DNA from: Clostridia bacterium
GTDB taxonomy: Bacteria; Bacillota; Clostridia; Christensenellales; Christensenellaceae
Length of the DNA: 44,540 nucleotides
Assembly (NCBI GenBank): GCA_017439085.1
Contig: JAFRTU010000019.1
Coordinates: 1-44,540, forward strand
Direction: 5' to 3'
Shown here: one piece after another, positions 17,401-23,411 of the stretch
Numbering within the stretch: position 1 is the stretch's first letter
Layout: every line of letters begins with the position of its first letter
Made by a program: the position numbers and the translations under genes
The notes under the pieces: model-generated
Database searches by the model: none
Seen by the model: only the letters and a program-made list of their open reading frames with translations
Told to the model about the DNA's origin: nothing

Positions 17401-18441
17401 CTTGATTTTATAAGTGATCCAGTTGTTAATAATCCTAATGATCTTATATGGTATTCATCAAATGAAGATATTGCAGTTACTGCTTCTGGAGAAATAATTA
17501 TTCCCCCACATATTATTGGGTTTAACATTCACGTACAGGTATCTACCATTGATGGTGTAGGATCGGATATGTGTGAAGTATACTATATCGGTGATGGAGA
17601 GTTTCCGTATGACTATTTTAAACCGGATATTACATCATTAAAGATACTTGCTGATGGTGTCGAACTGAGTTTTATGAGTGACGATTATAATTCTTTCAGA
17701 GTTCTGAGAAAAGAATCGAAAAATGATCAATGGGATGTGATCGCTGAAATTACCGGAGGTGATACAATACAATTCTCGTATATAGATGAAAATGTTAAGC
17801 CTGGGGTAACATATTATTATGCAATAAGAGGCTATAATTTGGATTTAGAAAACACGGGTGTTACCTGGTCTATATCAGAAACAGTTTCAGTTACGGTAAA
17901 TCCATTTAAAGATGTTAAGGATAACGCCTCATATTTTAAGCATTTGATGTGGGCATATAATAATGGAGTTATAGCAGGTACATCAGATACAACATTCTCG
18001 CCAAATTCTGACTGTAAGAGATGCGATCTTGCTGTGATGCTTTACAGGATGTATGGAAAACCGAGCATATCCGGTTTATCTGTCCCGTTCACAGACGTCA
18101 AGACAAGCGATTACTTCTATAAAGCAGTCGTTTGGGCGTATAACAAAGGTTATATTAAAGGTACCTCTGCTACAAAATTTAATCCTAAGGGAACCATAAC
18201 AAGACAAGATATGGTAGTCATATTATGGAGGATCAATGGAAGCAAGAAGGTGAACATAGCGAATCCGTTTACTGATGTGGACGAGAGCTCATATGCATAT
18301 AAAGCGATAATGTGGGCTTATGCCAACAAGATAACAAGCGGAACATCAGCTACCACATTCGCACCAAAGGCAAACTGCTTAAGGTATCAGCTAGCGGTAT
18401 TCCTGCACAAATTCAATGACATACAACATGTCATAACATGA
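11455..18441 (+). CDS. Giant SLH-anchored surface protein with BspA-type LRRs, paralog of 944-10213
   Basis: A 2328-residue secreted protein. The start at 11455 (GGAG at 11442) is preferred over TTG and GTG just upstream because it aligns with the paralog (MKKRI...LPFNVFAEESE). The signal peptide is 1-25, followed by an acidic linker to about 120 and a single Big2 domain (124-206). BspA-type LRRs run from about 216 to 1929 and include seven copies of the composite (Y/F)W-LDK/CE-PxGW unit. A Cys/His-rich segment (360-416) has CxxC pairs that could bind a metal. A Ca-loop-like DVDGDGIVD lies at 1951-1959. A weak Big2-like region, an FN3-like domain (about 2058-2148) and three SLH domains (2149-2326) follow. 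Likely wall-anchored and adhesive, with unknown ligand. Most of the LRR part is visibly more AT-rich than its ends. It lacks the 16-unit Big2 stalk of the paralog. Confidence 0.9.
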   Translation: MKKRIVAIVLSIVFMVTMLPFNVFAEESELMNSLISTIEEQTGTDIKVVTGSDKVVSEPEPSEAEGTSEETIPSEVPETVDSETVSEPVEEEKQGEIPEPKTQTDEIPESESGTKGGDGDPVIPVESISLNITEKEVIAGESFTITATVLPEDATDKTIIWTSSNEEIATVNNGTVTAVSEGNATITAASSDGTVSVYCNVTVIASEATYDIEWEINDGVLTISGTGPMEDYASASDSPWYSRRSEVTKVVISEGITHIGARAFFNFTNTIEFEIGEDIESVGDRAFQNCNSIIEIVLPNTLSFIGNYSFFECTCDFTFKGNAPIMSISSIPEQSTIYYYEDKTGYDDPQFNAYEMIQLHCITEWNIESEPNCTESGIRYGYCSYCQKNIYEELPAVGHHFIDGVCDVCGTIQIIQEGECGPTQHFVLYGSGLLDISGTGTMTEAPWRQYDDIIQEVHISEGITNIRSYAFSGCFSLTTVVIPDSVTDIGNGSFNQCERLSSIVLPDSVTSIGERAFADCSSLKSVILPNSISIIKARTFSYCRQLEEVYIPDTVKSIGSMAFERTGLVKVSLPNGLTNIANHVFYDCSQLKMIWIPNSVNSIGEHTFTGCSSELVILFESESSPSGSWSYYSSIPAIHFGVSYSCAHYWLELSDDIESLTIPEYISLIPAFAFYNNSTLVSINISNSVEKIGDSAFSGCSSLSSIIIPDSITSIGIKAFSNCTSLKSISLTESINVISEQMFSNCTSLKTINLPDSISRIDKNAFYKCSSLRAIFIPSSVQYIGDSSTNIGPFYWCSASMIIYCESETILSGWAENWYYHGDNTYFSIYMGVNRYEADYWISLDNNQKHIIIPSNISFIPVCAFSRNKSLESVYIPLSVTTIKASTETQSPFYLSNVTIFCEAQSKPSGWDGYWNSGAKATFWGKTNGEFEFWGSIDKDQTVIIIPDFISIIPDYAFFYCESLMEVVIPDSVTSIGDNAFYGCNSLTNVTIPDSVTSIGRGAFSGCSSLKSIVIPEGVTSIPTSAFYNCTSLSSIIIPDTVTSIDSYAFYGCSSMTEIVIPDSITIIGDEAFSGCINLVTVDISDSVVSIGKKSFLDCSSLKTILLPNSLTSIGEQAYYGCSSLKNIFIPSSVTTINARTYEVSPFYGCDSPIIYCEHQTTPSGWGSYWVVGERTIEWGYTREEAIYWIDLDKDQGDITIPDYIHSIPRNAFLNCNSLKTISLPDGLVSIEEKAFSGCSSLRYLFIPSSVVTINASSEILSPFFECSYDLVIYCETQGKPSGWDMYWYYYGNDFFSRITVIWDASRDEAEYWENLDTSNGSIIIPDYVTFIPKQGFYKCSSMIGLYIPSSVQRIYCSSSSNVGPLSCFKYILCESPGRLAGWETFWNSLGNVIIPTFWSVDKNVASFWLNLDKSQKEITVEEGYSFIPPYAFYGMTSLESIELPNSINSIGEYAFCYCNSLKSVFIPKSVVSISGSPFYDSTVIYCETDNKPSGWSDSWDSTWPNNNKLISYFDVSKDVFYFWSRFDEAQEEVVIPDSITFIPAYAFAYKDLDNLKRIVIPDSVKSIGKYAFYNCSSITEMIVPDSITDIGEGAFSYCNSLQKVKCPATLMERVLTSSKDSIMTLELTGYLEEIDYSTFYGLTHLTHLILPNGLKRIGDNSFSNKTSLRKVSIPNSVTDIGDRAFSHCSALTSIVIPNSVKNIGKEVFYSCSDLTEVILSESITEIPDYLFKGCESLQTIAIPTGVKRIGNWAFAGCNGLIDVSIPDSITEIESYAFCECSSLKKLIIPSSVLIIGNWAFAGCTAINELSIPDSLKEIPQTAFSECSSVEIAIIPFTCLWIINKSDKSLKEIELIGEPQAFSFYGFTVLETITIPNSVIKIESCAFDQCRSLNTIIGFENVQYIGSNAFRGTQIESFPFGNDMYFVSGSSFLENSNYDAKYPSYLYHELDVDGDGIVDYHKYKRISFKNHEYVIMSGEKPILDFISDPVVNNPNDLIWYSSNEDIAVTASGEIIIPPHIIGFNIHVQVSTIDGVGSDMCEVYYIGDGEFPYDYFKPDITSLKILADGVELSFMSDDYNSFRVLRKESKNDQWDVIAEITGGDTIQFSYIDENVKPGVTYYYAIRGYNLDLENTGVTWSISETVSVTVNPFKDVKDNASYFKHLMWAYNNGVIAGTSDTTFSPNSDCKRCDLAVMLYRMYGKPSISGLSVPFTDVKTSDYFYKAVVWAYNKGYIKGTSATKFNPKGTITRQDMVVILWRINGSKKVNIANPFTDVDESSYAYKAIMWAYANKITSGTSATTFAPKANCLRYQLAVFLHKFNDIQHVIT

Positions 18442-18454
18442 TAGTAATATGCAT

Positions 18455-18496
18455 AAGACTAGGAGAGGACCGCTAGGTTCTCTCCTAGTCTTTTAC
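18455..18496 (+). terminator. Strong terminator after the second giant gene
   Basis: A 17-bp stem with one G-U pair (18455-18471 with 18476-18492) has a GCTA loop and ends in CTTTTA. It lies between convergent genes and may also stop the minus-strand operon that ends at 18510. Confidence 0.85.
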
Positions 18497-18509
18497 TAAA
18501 AAGGTCTAG

Positions 18510-18986
18510 TCAAGACTCATTCACTAGCTTCCCCGTTATGTGTTCCGGTATCAGCTCTATAAGAGCGGTGACGTCGATCAGCATATCTATCTGGTTCTCG
18601 ATATACTCCTCATCATCTATGAACTTGTAACACAGTTTCCTAGCAAGCTCAGCAGTGCGCTCCTTGTCCTCCACGACGCGGATCCTTCCGAACACTATCA
18701 CGCTCTTTATGTTGAGCGGCCACTCGCCGGGCTTCAGGAACCCCTTGTCGTATACGCAGAAGGAGGCTTTGTCGCACTTCCTTATGGCGTCCATCTTGTG
18801 GCCTTCCTTGCCGGAGTGGAAATAGATGTTTCCGGTCTCCTCGTCGTAATACTGGTTTATGGGGAGACAATAGGGATAGCCGTCGTCGCCCTGTACGGCA
18901 AGGACGCCCCTCTTTTCCTCCTTCAGCAGTCTTATGCACTCTTCTCTCGGAAGGGCCTGTCCGAATCTTGTGATCTCTCTAAACAT
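18510..18986 (-). CDS. Pyridoxamine 5'-phosphate oxidase family (NimA-like) flavin split-barrel protein
   Basis: A 158-residue protein of the FMN-binding split-barrel family. The order RGVLAVQGDDGYPYCLPI (about 26-43), IYFHSGKEGHKMDAI (54-68) and the central SVIVFGRIRVVED strand is typical of the short Nim-like/heme-utilisation-like members, which bind FMN or heme. They differ from PdxH itself, which is longer. It starts one base after the stop of the upstream dehydrogenase gene, with AAGGA before the ATG, so the two are co-transcribed. The substrate is unknown; nitro-compound reduction or general flavin redox roles are possible for the family. Confidence 0.8.
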   Translation of the reverse strand: MFREITRFGQALPREECIRLLKEEKRGVLAVQGDDGYPYCLPINQYYDEETGNIYFHSGKEGHKMDAIRKCDKASFCVYDKGFLKPGEWPLNIKSVIVFGRIRVVEDKERTAELARKLCYKFIDDEEYIENQIDMLIDVTALIELIPEHITGKLVNES

Positions 18987-18987
18987 A

Positions 18988-20226
18988 TCAGTCTATCCTT
19001 ATATCGTCCGGATCCGTGAGCTTCATCAGGTGGTAGTGGGAAGCCACGAGTTCCATGACCCTTTTCTCATCGGGATCATCCATATTGAGCTCGCAGAACT
19101 TCACGATAGCCTTCTCGACTCCGTTCTCCTTGATGAATTCCTGTATCTCCACTGCCTTAGGATCGTTGTCGTCCTTATAGTCCATTACGCACGCCATTAT
19201 CCTCGTGATGAAGAAAGGTATCTTTCCTGCCTTCATGCATGCGATTGCAGGTCCCGTGAACCTTTCGGTCCTTCCGAGCTTCCTGATCGGGTCACGGCAG
19301 ATCCTCCTTATGGAGTCATGTGCTGCGCTCTTCTGACGGTTGCGGTTGTCTCCCTCAGGCTGTCCCGGAGTAGCCTCTGCGATCTCGGCGGGAGTGAGGT
19401 CATATGTATGGAAGAATCCGTACATGGATTCGTCAAGGCCCGCTATAGCGCCTTGCTGGACCTCCATGTCGTCCTTAGCATCATATGTATCGGTGTAGCC
19501 CTTATGGTCTGTCAGGAATCCGAATCCGCAGTGGCGGAGGTTCGACGTCCAGAGTTTATAGATCATCCTCTCTGCCATCTTATGGAGGGGGAGGAGGAAC
19601 TTTCCTTCAGGAGCCGGTCCTTTAAGTGCATCGAGATCGAACTGGAGCTGTCTTTCAACCTTTCCGCAGTAGTTTGCGAGGGGGTCCTTTGCTAGCATCT
19701 CCGGGCTCGGATCTGCACCGAGAGTCATCGGTATCGCTATAGAAAGACCTATCTTCTTGTCCAGATATTCCTTTTCCTCAGGTGTATCGAGTCTTTCAAG
19801 AGCAGCCTTGTATATGACCTTGTCAGCTCCGTTTGCATTCACTCCGATGAGCACGTCGAGAGGATATTCTATACCGTCAGCGACTCTCTTCTTTACCGTA
19901 TCTCCCACGAGTTCTCCGACACTCTGGAAAGCGTTCGGGTAGAGCTGAGCCATTGCAAGCTTTGCCTTTGAAAGCCTCTCCACGCAGTAGTCATATTCAC
20001 CGATGGTGGCATATGCCTCATAGTCGTCTATGACTTCTTCTGAGAAGTTGCCCTTGCTGTCAACCATGAAGTTGGTGTAGTATCCCTGTTCTCTTAAGGC
20101 CTTTGCCTGTTCAAGGTGATGGCAGAAGAACACGATGTGGTATCCGGCCTCCCTGAAGGTCTGGACTGACATGCCTCTTCCGATCTTTCCCGCACCTATT
20201 AAGATGACTTCCTTTCTTTCAGACAT
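18988..20226 (-). CDS. Mannitol dehydrogenase family protein (mannitol-1-phosphate 5-dehydrogenase-like)
   Basis: A 412-residue NAD(P)-dependent polyol dehydrogenase of the long-chain mannitol dehydrogenase family. The N-terminal VILIGAGKIGRG is the Rossmann dinucleotide motif, and the MtlD-like C-terminal helical domain follows. I chose the ATG at 20226 because AAAGGAGA (20234-20241) lies 7 bases upstream; an in-frame ATG 33 bases earlier has no such site and adds only a short basic tail. The family interconverts sugar (or sugar phosphate) and polyol (or polyol phosphate). The exact substrate here cannot be read, and no PTS or mannitol-specific gene is next to it. It is transcribed divergently from exonuclease III and shares an operon with the flavin protein downstream. 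Confidence 0.8.
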   Translation of the reverse strand: MSERKEVILIGAGKIGRGMSVQTFREAGYHIVFFCHHLEQAKALREQGYYTNFMVDSKGNFSEEVIDDYEAYATIGEYDYCVERLSKAKLAMAQLYPNAFQSVGELVGDTVKKRVADGIEYPLDVLIGVNANGADKVIYKAALERLDTPEEKEYLDKKIGLSIAIPMTLGADPSPEMLAKDPLANYCGKVERQLQFDLDALKGPAPEGKFLLPLHKMAERMIYKLWTSNLRHCGFGFLTDHKGYTDTYDAKDDMEVQQGAIAGLDESMYGFFHTYDLTPAEIAEATPGQPEGDNRNRQKSAAHDSIRRICRDPIRKLGRTERFTGPAIACMKAGKIPFFITRIMACVMDYKDDNDPKAVEIQEFIKENGVEKAIVKFCELNMDDPDEKRVMELVASHYHLMKLTDPDDIRID

Positions 20227-20261
20227 GATTCTGTCTCCTTTGTTCAAGTTTCTCTTCATCC

Positions 20262-20270
20262 ATTATATCA
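20262..20270 (-). promoter_or_regulatory. Extended -10 promoter for the dehydrogenase operon
   Basis: On the minus strand the sequence reads TGATATAAT, an exact TGn-TATAAT extended -10, about 36 bases before the chosen ATG. No good -35 is visible, which extended -10 promoters tolerate. Confidence 0.6.
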
Positions 20271-20301
20271 GAAACCCATATCCTCATGCAGATTCCTCCG
20301 A

Positions 20302-20330
20302 TTCACAGAGGGGCTTTTTTCTAATATAAT
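20302..20330 (+). promoter_or_regulatory. Sigma-A promoter of the xth operon
   Basis: TTCACA (20302-20307) and a perfect TATAAT (20325-20330) are spaced by 17 bases. The start codon lies about 36 bases after the predicted transcription start. The promoter is back to back with that of the divergent dehydrogenase operon. Confidence 0.75.
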
Positions 20331-20372
20331 TAACAAGTAAACAAGTCTTTCAAAAAAGGATAGAAAACATAT

Positions 20373-21128
20373 ATGAAACTTGTATCTTGGAACGTGAACG
20401 GGCTGAGAGCCGTGATGGGAAAGGGCTTCATGGAGAGCTTTTCTTCCCTTGATGCCGATATCTTCTGTCTTCAGGAGACGAAGCTCCAGAAGGGACAGAT
20501 AGAGATGGATCTTCCGGGCTACTTCGAGTACTGGAACTATGCGGACAAGAAGGGTTATTCCGGCACAGCAGTGTTCACGAGGACAGAGCCTCTTTCCGTA
20601 TCATACGGAATAGGTATAGATGAGCATGACCATGAGGGAAGGGTGATAACCCTTGAATTCGAGAAGGTCTTCCTCGTATGCGTGTATGTACCGAATTCCC
20701 AGAGAGAGCTCACGAGGCTCGGATACCGCCAGGAGTTCGAGAGGGATTTCCTTCAGTACATAAAGAAACTCGATTGTATGAAGCCCGTGATATACTGCGG
20801 GGACCTCAACGTCGCCCACCAGGAGATAGACCTCAAGAATCCGGCTTCGAACCATAAGAACGCAGGATTCACGGATGAGGAGAGGGCATGCTTCTCGACC
20901 GTTCTCAAAAACGGCTTCATAGATTCCTTCAGATACCTCTATCCCGATACCACTGATGTGTACTCCTGGTGGAGCTACATGTTCAAGGCCAGGGAGAAGA
21001 ACGTGGGATGGAGGATCGACTATTTCGTGGTCTCCGAGAAGCTTAAGGAGAATATAAAAGAAGCAAAGGTCCACATGGACATAATGGGCTCTGACCACTG
21101 TCCCGTGGAGCTGGATATAGAGCTGTAA
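20373..21128 (+). CDS. xth: Exodeoxyribonuclease III / AP endonuclease (ExoA/Xth)
   Basis: A 251-residue member of the Mg2+-dependent EEP nuclease superfamily that cuts DNA 5' of abasic sites and has 3' repair activities. Conserved residues are in place: Asn7 (SWNVNGLRA), Glu35 (LQETK), Tyr105 region (VCVYVPNS), Asp144 and Asn146 (GDLNVAHQEIDL), Asp216 (GWRIDYF) and Asp241-His242 (GSDHCPVE). The length is usual for the Bacillus-type enzyme. It starts with AAAGGA upstream and ends 10 bases before the sugar kinase gene, so it leads an operon with pentose genes, an unusual association for a repair enzyme. Confidence 0.95.
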   Translation: MKLVSWNVNGLRAVMGKGFMESFSSLDADIFCLQETKLQKGQIEMDLPGYFEYWNYADKKGYSGTAVFTRTEPLSVSYGIGIDEHDHEGRVITLEFEKVFLVCVYVPNSQRELTRLGYRQEFERDFLQYIKKLDCMKPVIYCGDLNVAHQEIDLKNPASNHKNAGFTDEERACFSTVLKNGFIDSFRYLYPDTTDVYSWWSYMFKAREKNVGWRIDYFVVSEKLKENIKEAKVHMDIMGSDHCPVELDIEL

Positions 21129-21138
21129 AGGAGAAGAT

Positions 21139-22710
21139 ATGGATCTTAGGAACACATGCCTCGGCATGGAATTCGGTTCCACGAGGATAAAACTGGTGCT
21201 GATAGACAGGGACCACAGGACGCTCGCCCAGGGCTCCTTCGAATGGGAGAACAGGCTCGAAAACGGCATCTGGACCTATCACTATGACGAGATAGACGAA
21301 GGCTTGAGAGCTGCATACAGGGCACTTAAGGATGATATAAAGGAAAAGTACGGGATAGTCCCGGATACATTCGGTGCCATGGGGATATCGGCCATGATGC
21401 ACGGATACCTGCCTCTTGACAGGGACATGAAGCCCCTTGCGGCCTTCAGGACCTGGAGGAACACGATGACCGAGGAGGCTGCAGAGACTCTTTCGGATCT
21501 TTTTGATTTCAACATACCCCAGAGATGGTCGATCGCCCATCTGTATCAGGCGATATTGAACGGAGAAGAGCATGTAAGGAATATCTCCGTCCTCACCACC
21601 CTTGCCGGATACATGCATCTAAGACTTACCCGAAGGAACATACTCGGTGTCGGGGAGGCCTCGGGCATATTCCCGATATCGGAAGACGGAAGGTCATATG
21701 ACGACGATGATATCGTTAAGTTCAGGAAACTCATAATGGACAGGAAATATCCGTGGGACATAGAGGAGATACTGCCGAAGTTTCTGCTTGCAGGAGAGAA
21801 CGCGGGATGCCTCACTGAAGAAGGTGCACTGTTGCTGGATCCCGAGGGGGACTTGAGACCCGGCATACCCTTCGCTCCATGCGAGGGAGACGCAGAGACT
21901 GGCATGGTGGGCACGAACTCGGTCAGGGAACGCACGGGAAACGTGAGCGCGGGCACCTCGGATTTTGCGATGGTGGTGCTGGAGGGAAAGATCAAAAGAC
22001 ACATGGAGGTCGGCATAGTGGCCACTCCTGCAGGAAAACCGGTAGCCATGGTACACTGCACGAACTGTACCTCCGACATAAACTCATGGGTGGATCTGTT
22101 CCTGGAGTTCGCAGAGCTCTCGGGCTCGAAGATCACGAGGACAGACGCATTCAACATACTGTTCGAAAAGGCGCTTGAAGGGGAAAAGGACGGGGGAGAC
22201 CTCCTCCATTACAACTACTTCTCCGGAGAGGCGATAATAGGTATGAACGAGGGAAGACCCGTATTCACGAGGCTCCCCGGGAGCAGGATGAACGTAGCCG
22301 ACTTCATGAGGAGCTGCCTCATGAGCGCGCTCTCGACCCTTAAGATCGGGATGGACATACTCATATCCTCGGAACACGTGAGGATAGACAGGATGCTCGG
22401 TCACGGCGGTTTCTTCAAGGTCCCGGGAGTGGGGCAGAGGATCCTCTCCGCCGCAATATCGGCCCCCGTATCCGTGATGGAGACGGCTGCGGAGGGAGGC
22501 CCATATGGCATGGCGCTCCTATGCGCGTACATGCTGTTCAAGGATGAGGGAGAGAGCCTCGAGGACTATCTAGACAACAGGGTGTTCAGGGACGCTAAGA
22601 CTACTGAGATAATGGCAACTGAGGAAGACATAGAGGGATTCAACACTTACCTCGAAAGATATAAGAAGGCATTCGTGCTGGAAAGAAAAGCAGTGGAGGT
22701 CGTATTCTGA
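21139..22710 (+). CDS. FGGY-family sugar kinase, probably pentulose kinase
   Basis: A 523-residue kinase of the FGGY family that should phosphorylate a ketopentose or related sugar with ATP. The N-terminal phosphate-binding motif reads GMEFGSTRIKLVLID (9-23). The canonical Asp is replaced by Glu, which from memory is typical of a Firmicutes subgroup found next to araD. The FGGY second domain shows NVSAGTSDFAMV (about 271-282), HGGFFKVPGVGQR (about 421-433) and AEGGPYGMALL. GGAGAAGAT precedes the ATG. Its stop overlaps the araD start by one base (TGATG), indicating translational coupling. This context favours L-ribulose or L-xylulose as substrate, but specificity is inferred. Confidence 0.85.
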   Translation: MDLRNTCLGMEFGSTRIKLVLIDRDHRTLAQGSFEWENRLENGIWTYHYDEIDEGLRAAYRALKDDIKEKYGIVPDTFGAMGISAMMHGYLPLDRDMKPLAAFRTWRNTMTEEAAETLSDLFDFNIPQRWSIAHLYQAILNGEEHVRNISVLTTLAGYMHLRLTRRNILGVGEASGIFPISEDGRSYDDDDIVKFRKLIMDRKYPWDIEEILPKFLLAGENAGCLTEEGALLLDPEGDLRPGIPFAPCEGDAETGMVGTNSVRERTGNVSAGTSDFAMVVLEGKIKRHMEVGIVATPAGKPVAMVHCTNCTSDINSWVDLFLEFAELSGSKITRTDAFNILFEKALEGEKDGGDLLHYNYFSGEAIIGMNEGRPVFTRLPGSRMNVADFMRSCLMSALSTLKIGMDILISSEHVRIDRMLGHGGFFKVPGVGQRILSAAISAPVSVMETAAEGGPYGMALLCAYMLFKDEGESLEDYLDNRVFRDAKTTEIMATEEDIEGFNTYLERYKKAFVLERKAVEVVF

Positions 22711-23411
22711 TGCTGGAAAAGTTAAAGGAAGAGGTCTGCAGGGCCAATCTGGACCTGGTGGCAAAGGGAGTGGTCATATATACCTGGGGAAACGTCTCGG
22801 GCATAGACAGGGAGAGCGGCCTCGTGGTGATAAAGCCGTCGGGAGTCGACTATGACGGCATGAGTCCCGAGGACATGGTCGTTGTCGACCTTAAGACAGG
22901 AGAGACCGTGGAAGGAAAATGGAGACCTTCCTCTGACACGAAGACCCATCTTGAGATATACAGGAATTTTGAGAACGTGGGCGGAGTCACCCACACACAT
23001 TCGATAAATGCCGTGGCGTTCGCCCAGGCGGGAAAGGATATACCCGCTCTCGGAACTACCCATGCCGACTATTTCTACGGAGACGTTCCCTGCACGAGGG
23101 AGCTTACGAGAGAAGAGGTGGAGGGCGACTATGAGCTCAACACGGGAAAGGTCATAGTCGAGTGCGTAAACAAGAGAGGATATGACCCCATGTCGATCCC
23201 AGGAATAGTGGTGAAGAACCACGGCCCCTTCACATGGGGAAAGGATGCCGCAGAATCCGTGTACCACGCCGTGGTGCTGGAGGCTGTCTGTGACATGAAC
23301 ATCAAGACACTGGCTCTCGATCCCAATGCCTCGATGCAGCAGTATGTGCTCGACAAGCACTATTACCGTAAGCACGGAAAGAACGCTTACTACGGCCAGG
23401 AGAAGAAATGA
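22710..23411 (+). CDS. araD: L-ribulose-5-phosphate 4-epimerase
   Basis: A 233-residue class II aldolase-fold epimerase that converts L-ribulose 5-phosphate to D-xylulose 5-phosphate, feeding the pentose phosphate pathway. The residues match the E. coli enzyme position by position: Asp76, His95 and His97 (THTHS), His171 (KNHGPF) for metal binding, Asp120 (THADYF) and the C-terminal NAYYGQ tyrosines. A GGAGG ribosome binding site sits inside the kinase end. No araA or araB-type regulator is in the window. Its stop codon overlaps the start of the following lipoprotein gene (ATGA), so the operon continues. Confidence 0.93.
   Translation: MLEKLKEEVCRANLDLVAKGVVIYTWGNVSGIDRESGLVVIKPSGVDYDGMSPEDMVVVDLKTGETVEGKWRPSSDTKTHLEIYRNFENVGGVTHTHSINAVAFAQAGKDIPALGTTHADYFYGDVPCTRELTREEVEGDYELNTGKVIVECVNKRGYDPMSIPGIVVKNHGPFTWGKDAAESVYHAVVLEAVCDMNIKTLALDPNASMQQYVLDKHYYRKHGKNAYYGQEKK

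Noticed and set aside
18510..18986. True pyridoxamine 5'-phosphate oxidase (PdxH)
   Set aside because: The protein is too short and lacks the C-terminal PdxH region; it fits the NimA-like branch of the split-barrel superfamily.
20227..20259. Eleven-residue N-terminal extension of the mannitol dehydrogenase-like protein
   Set aside because: The AAAGGAGA ribosome binding site lies inside the extension, 7 bases before the ATG at 20226.
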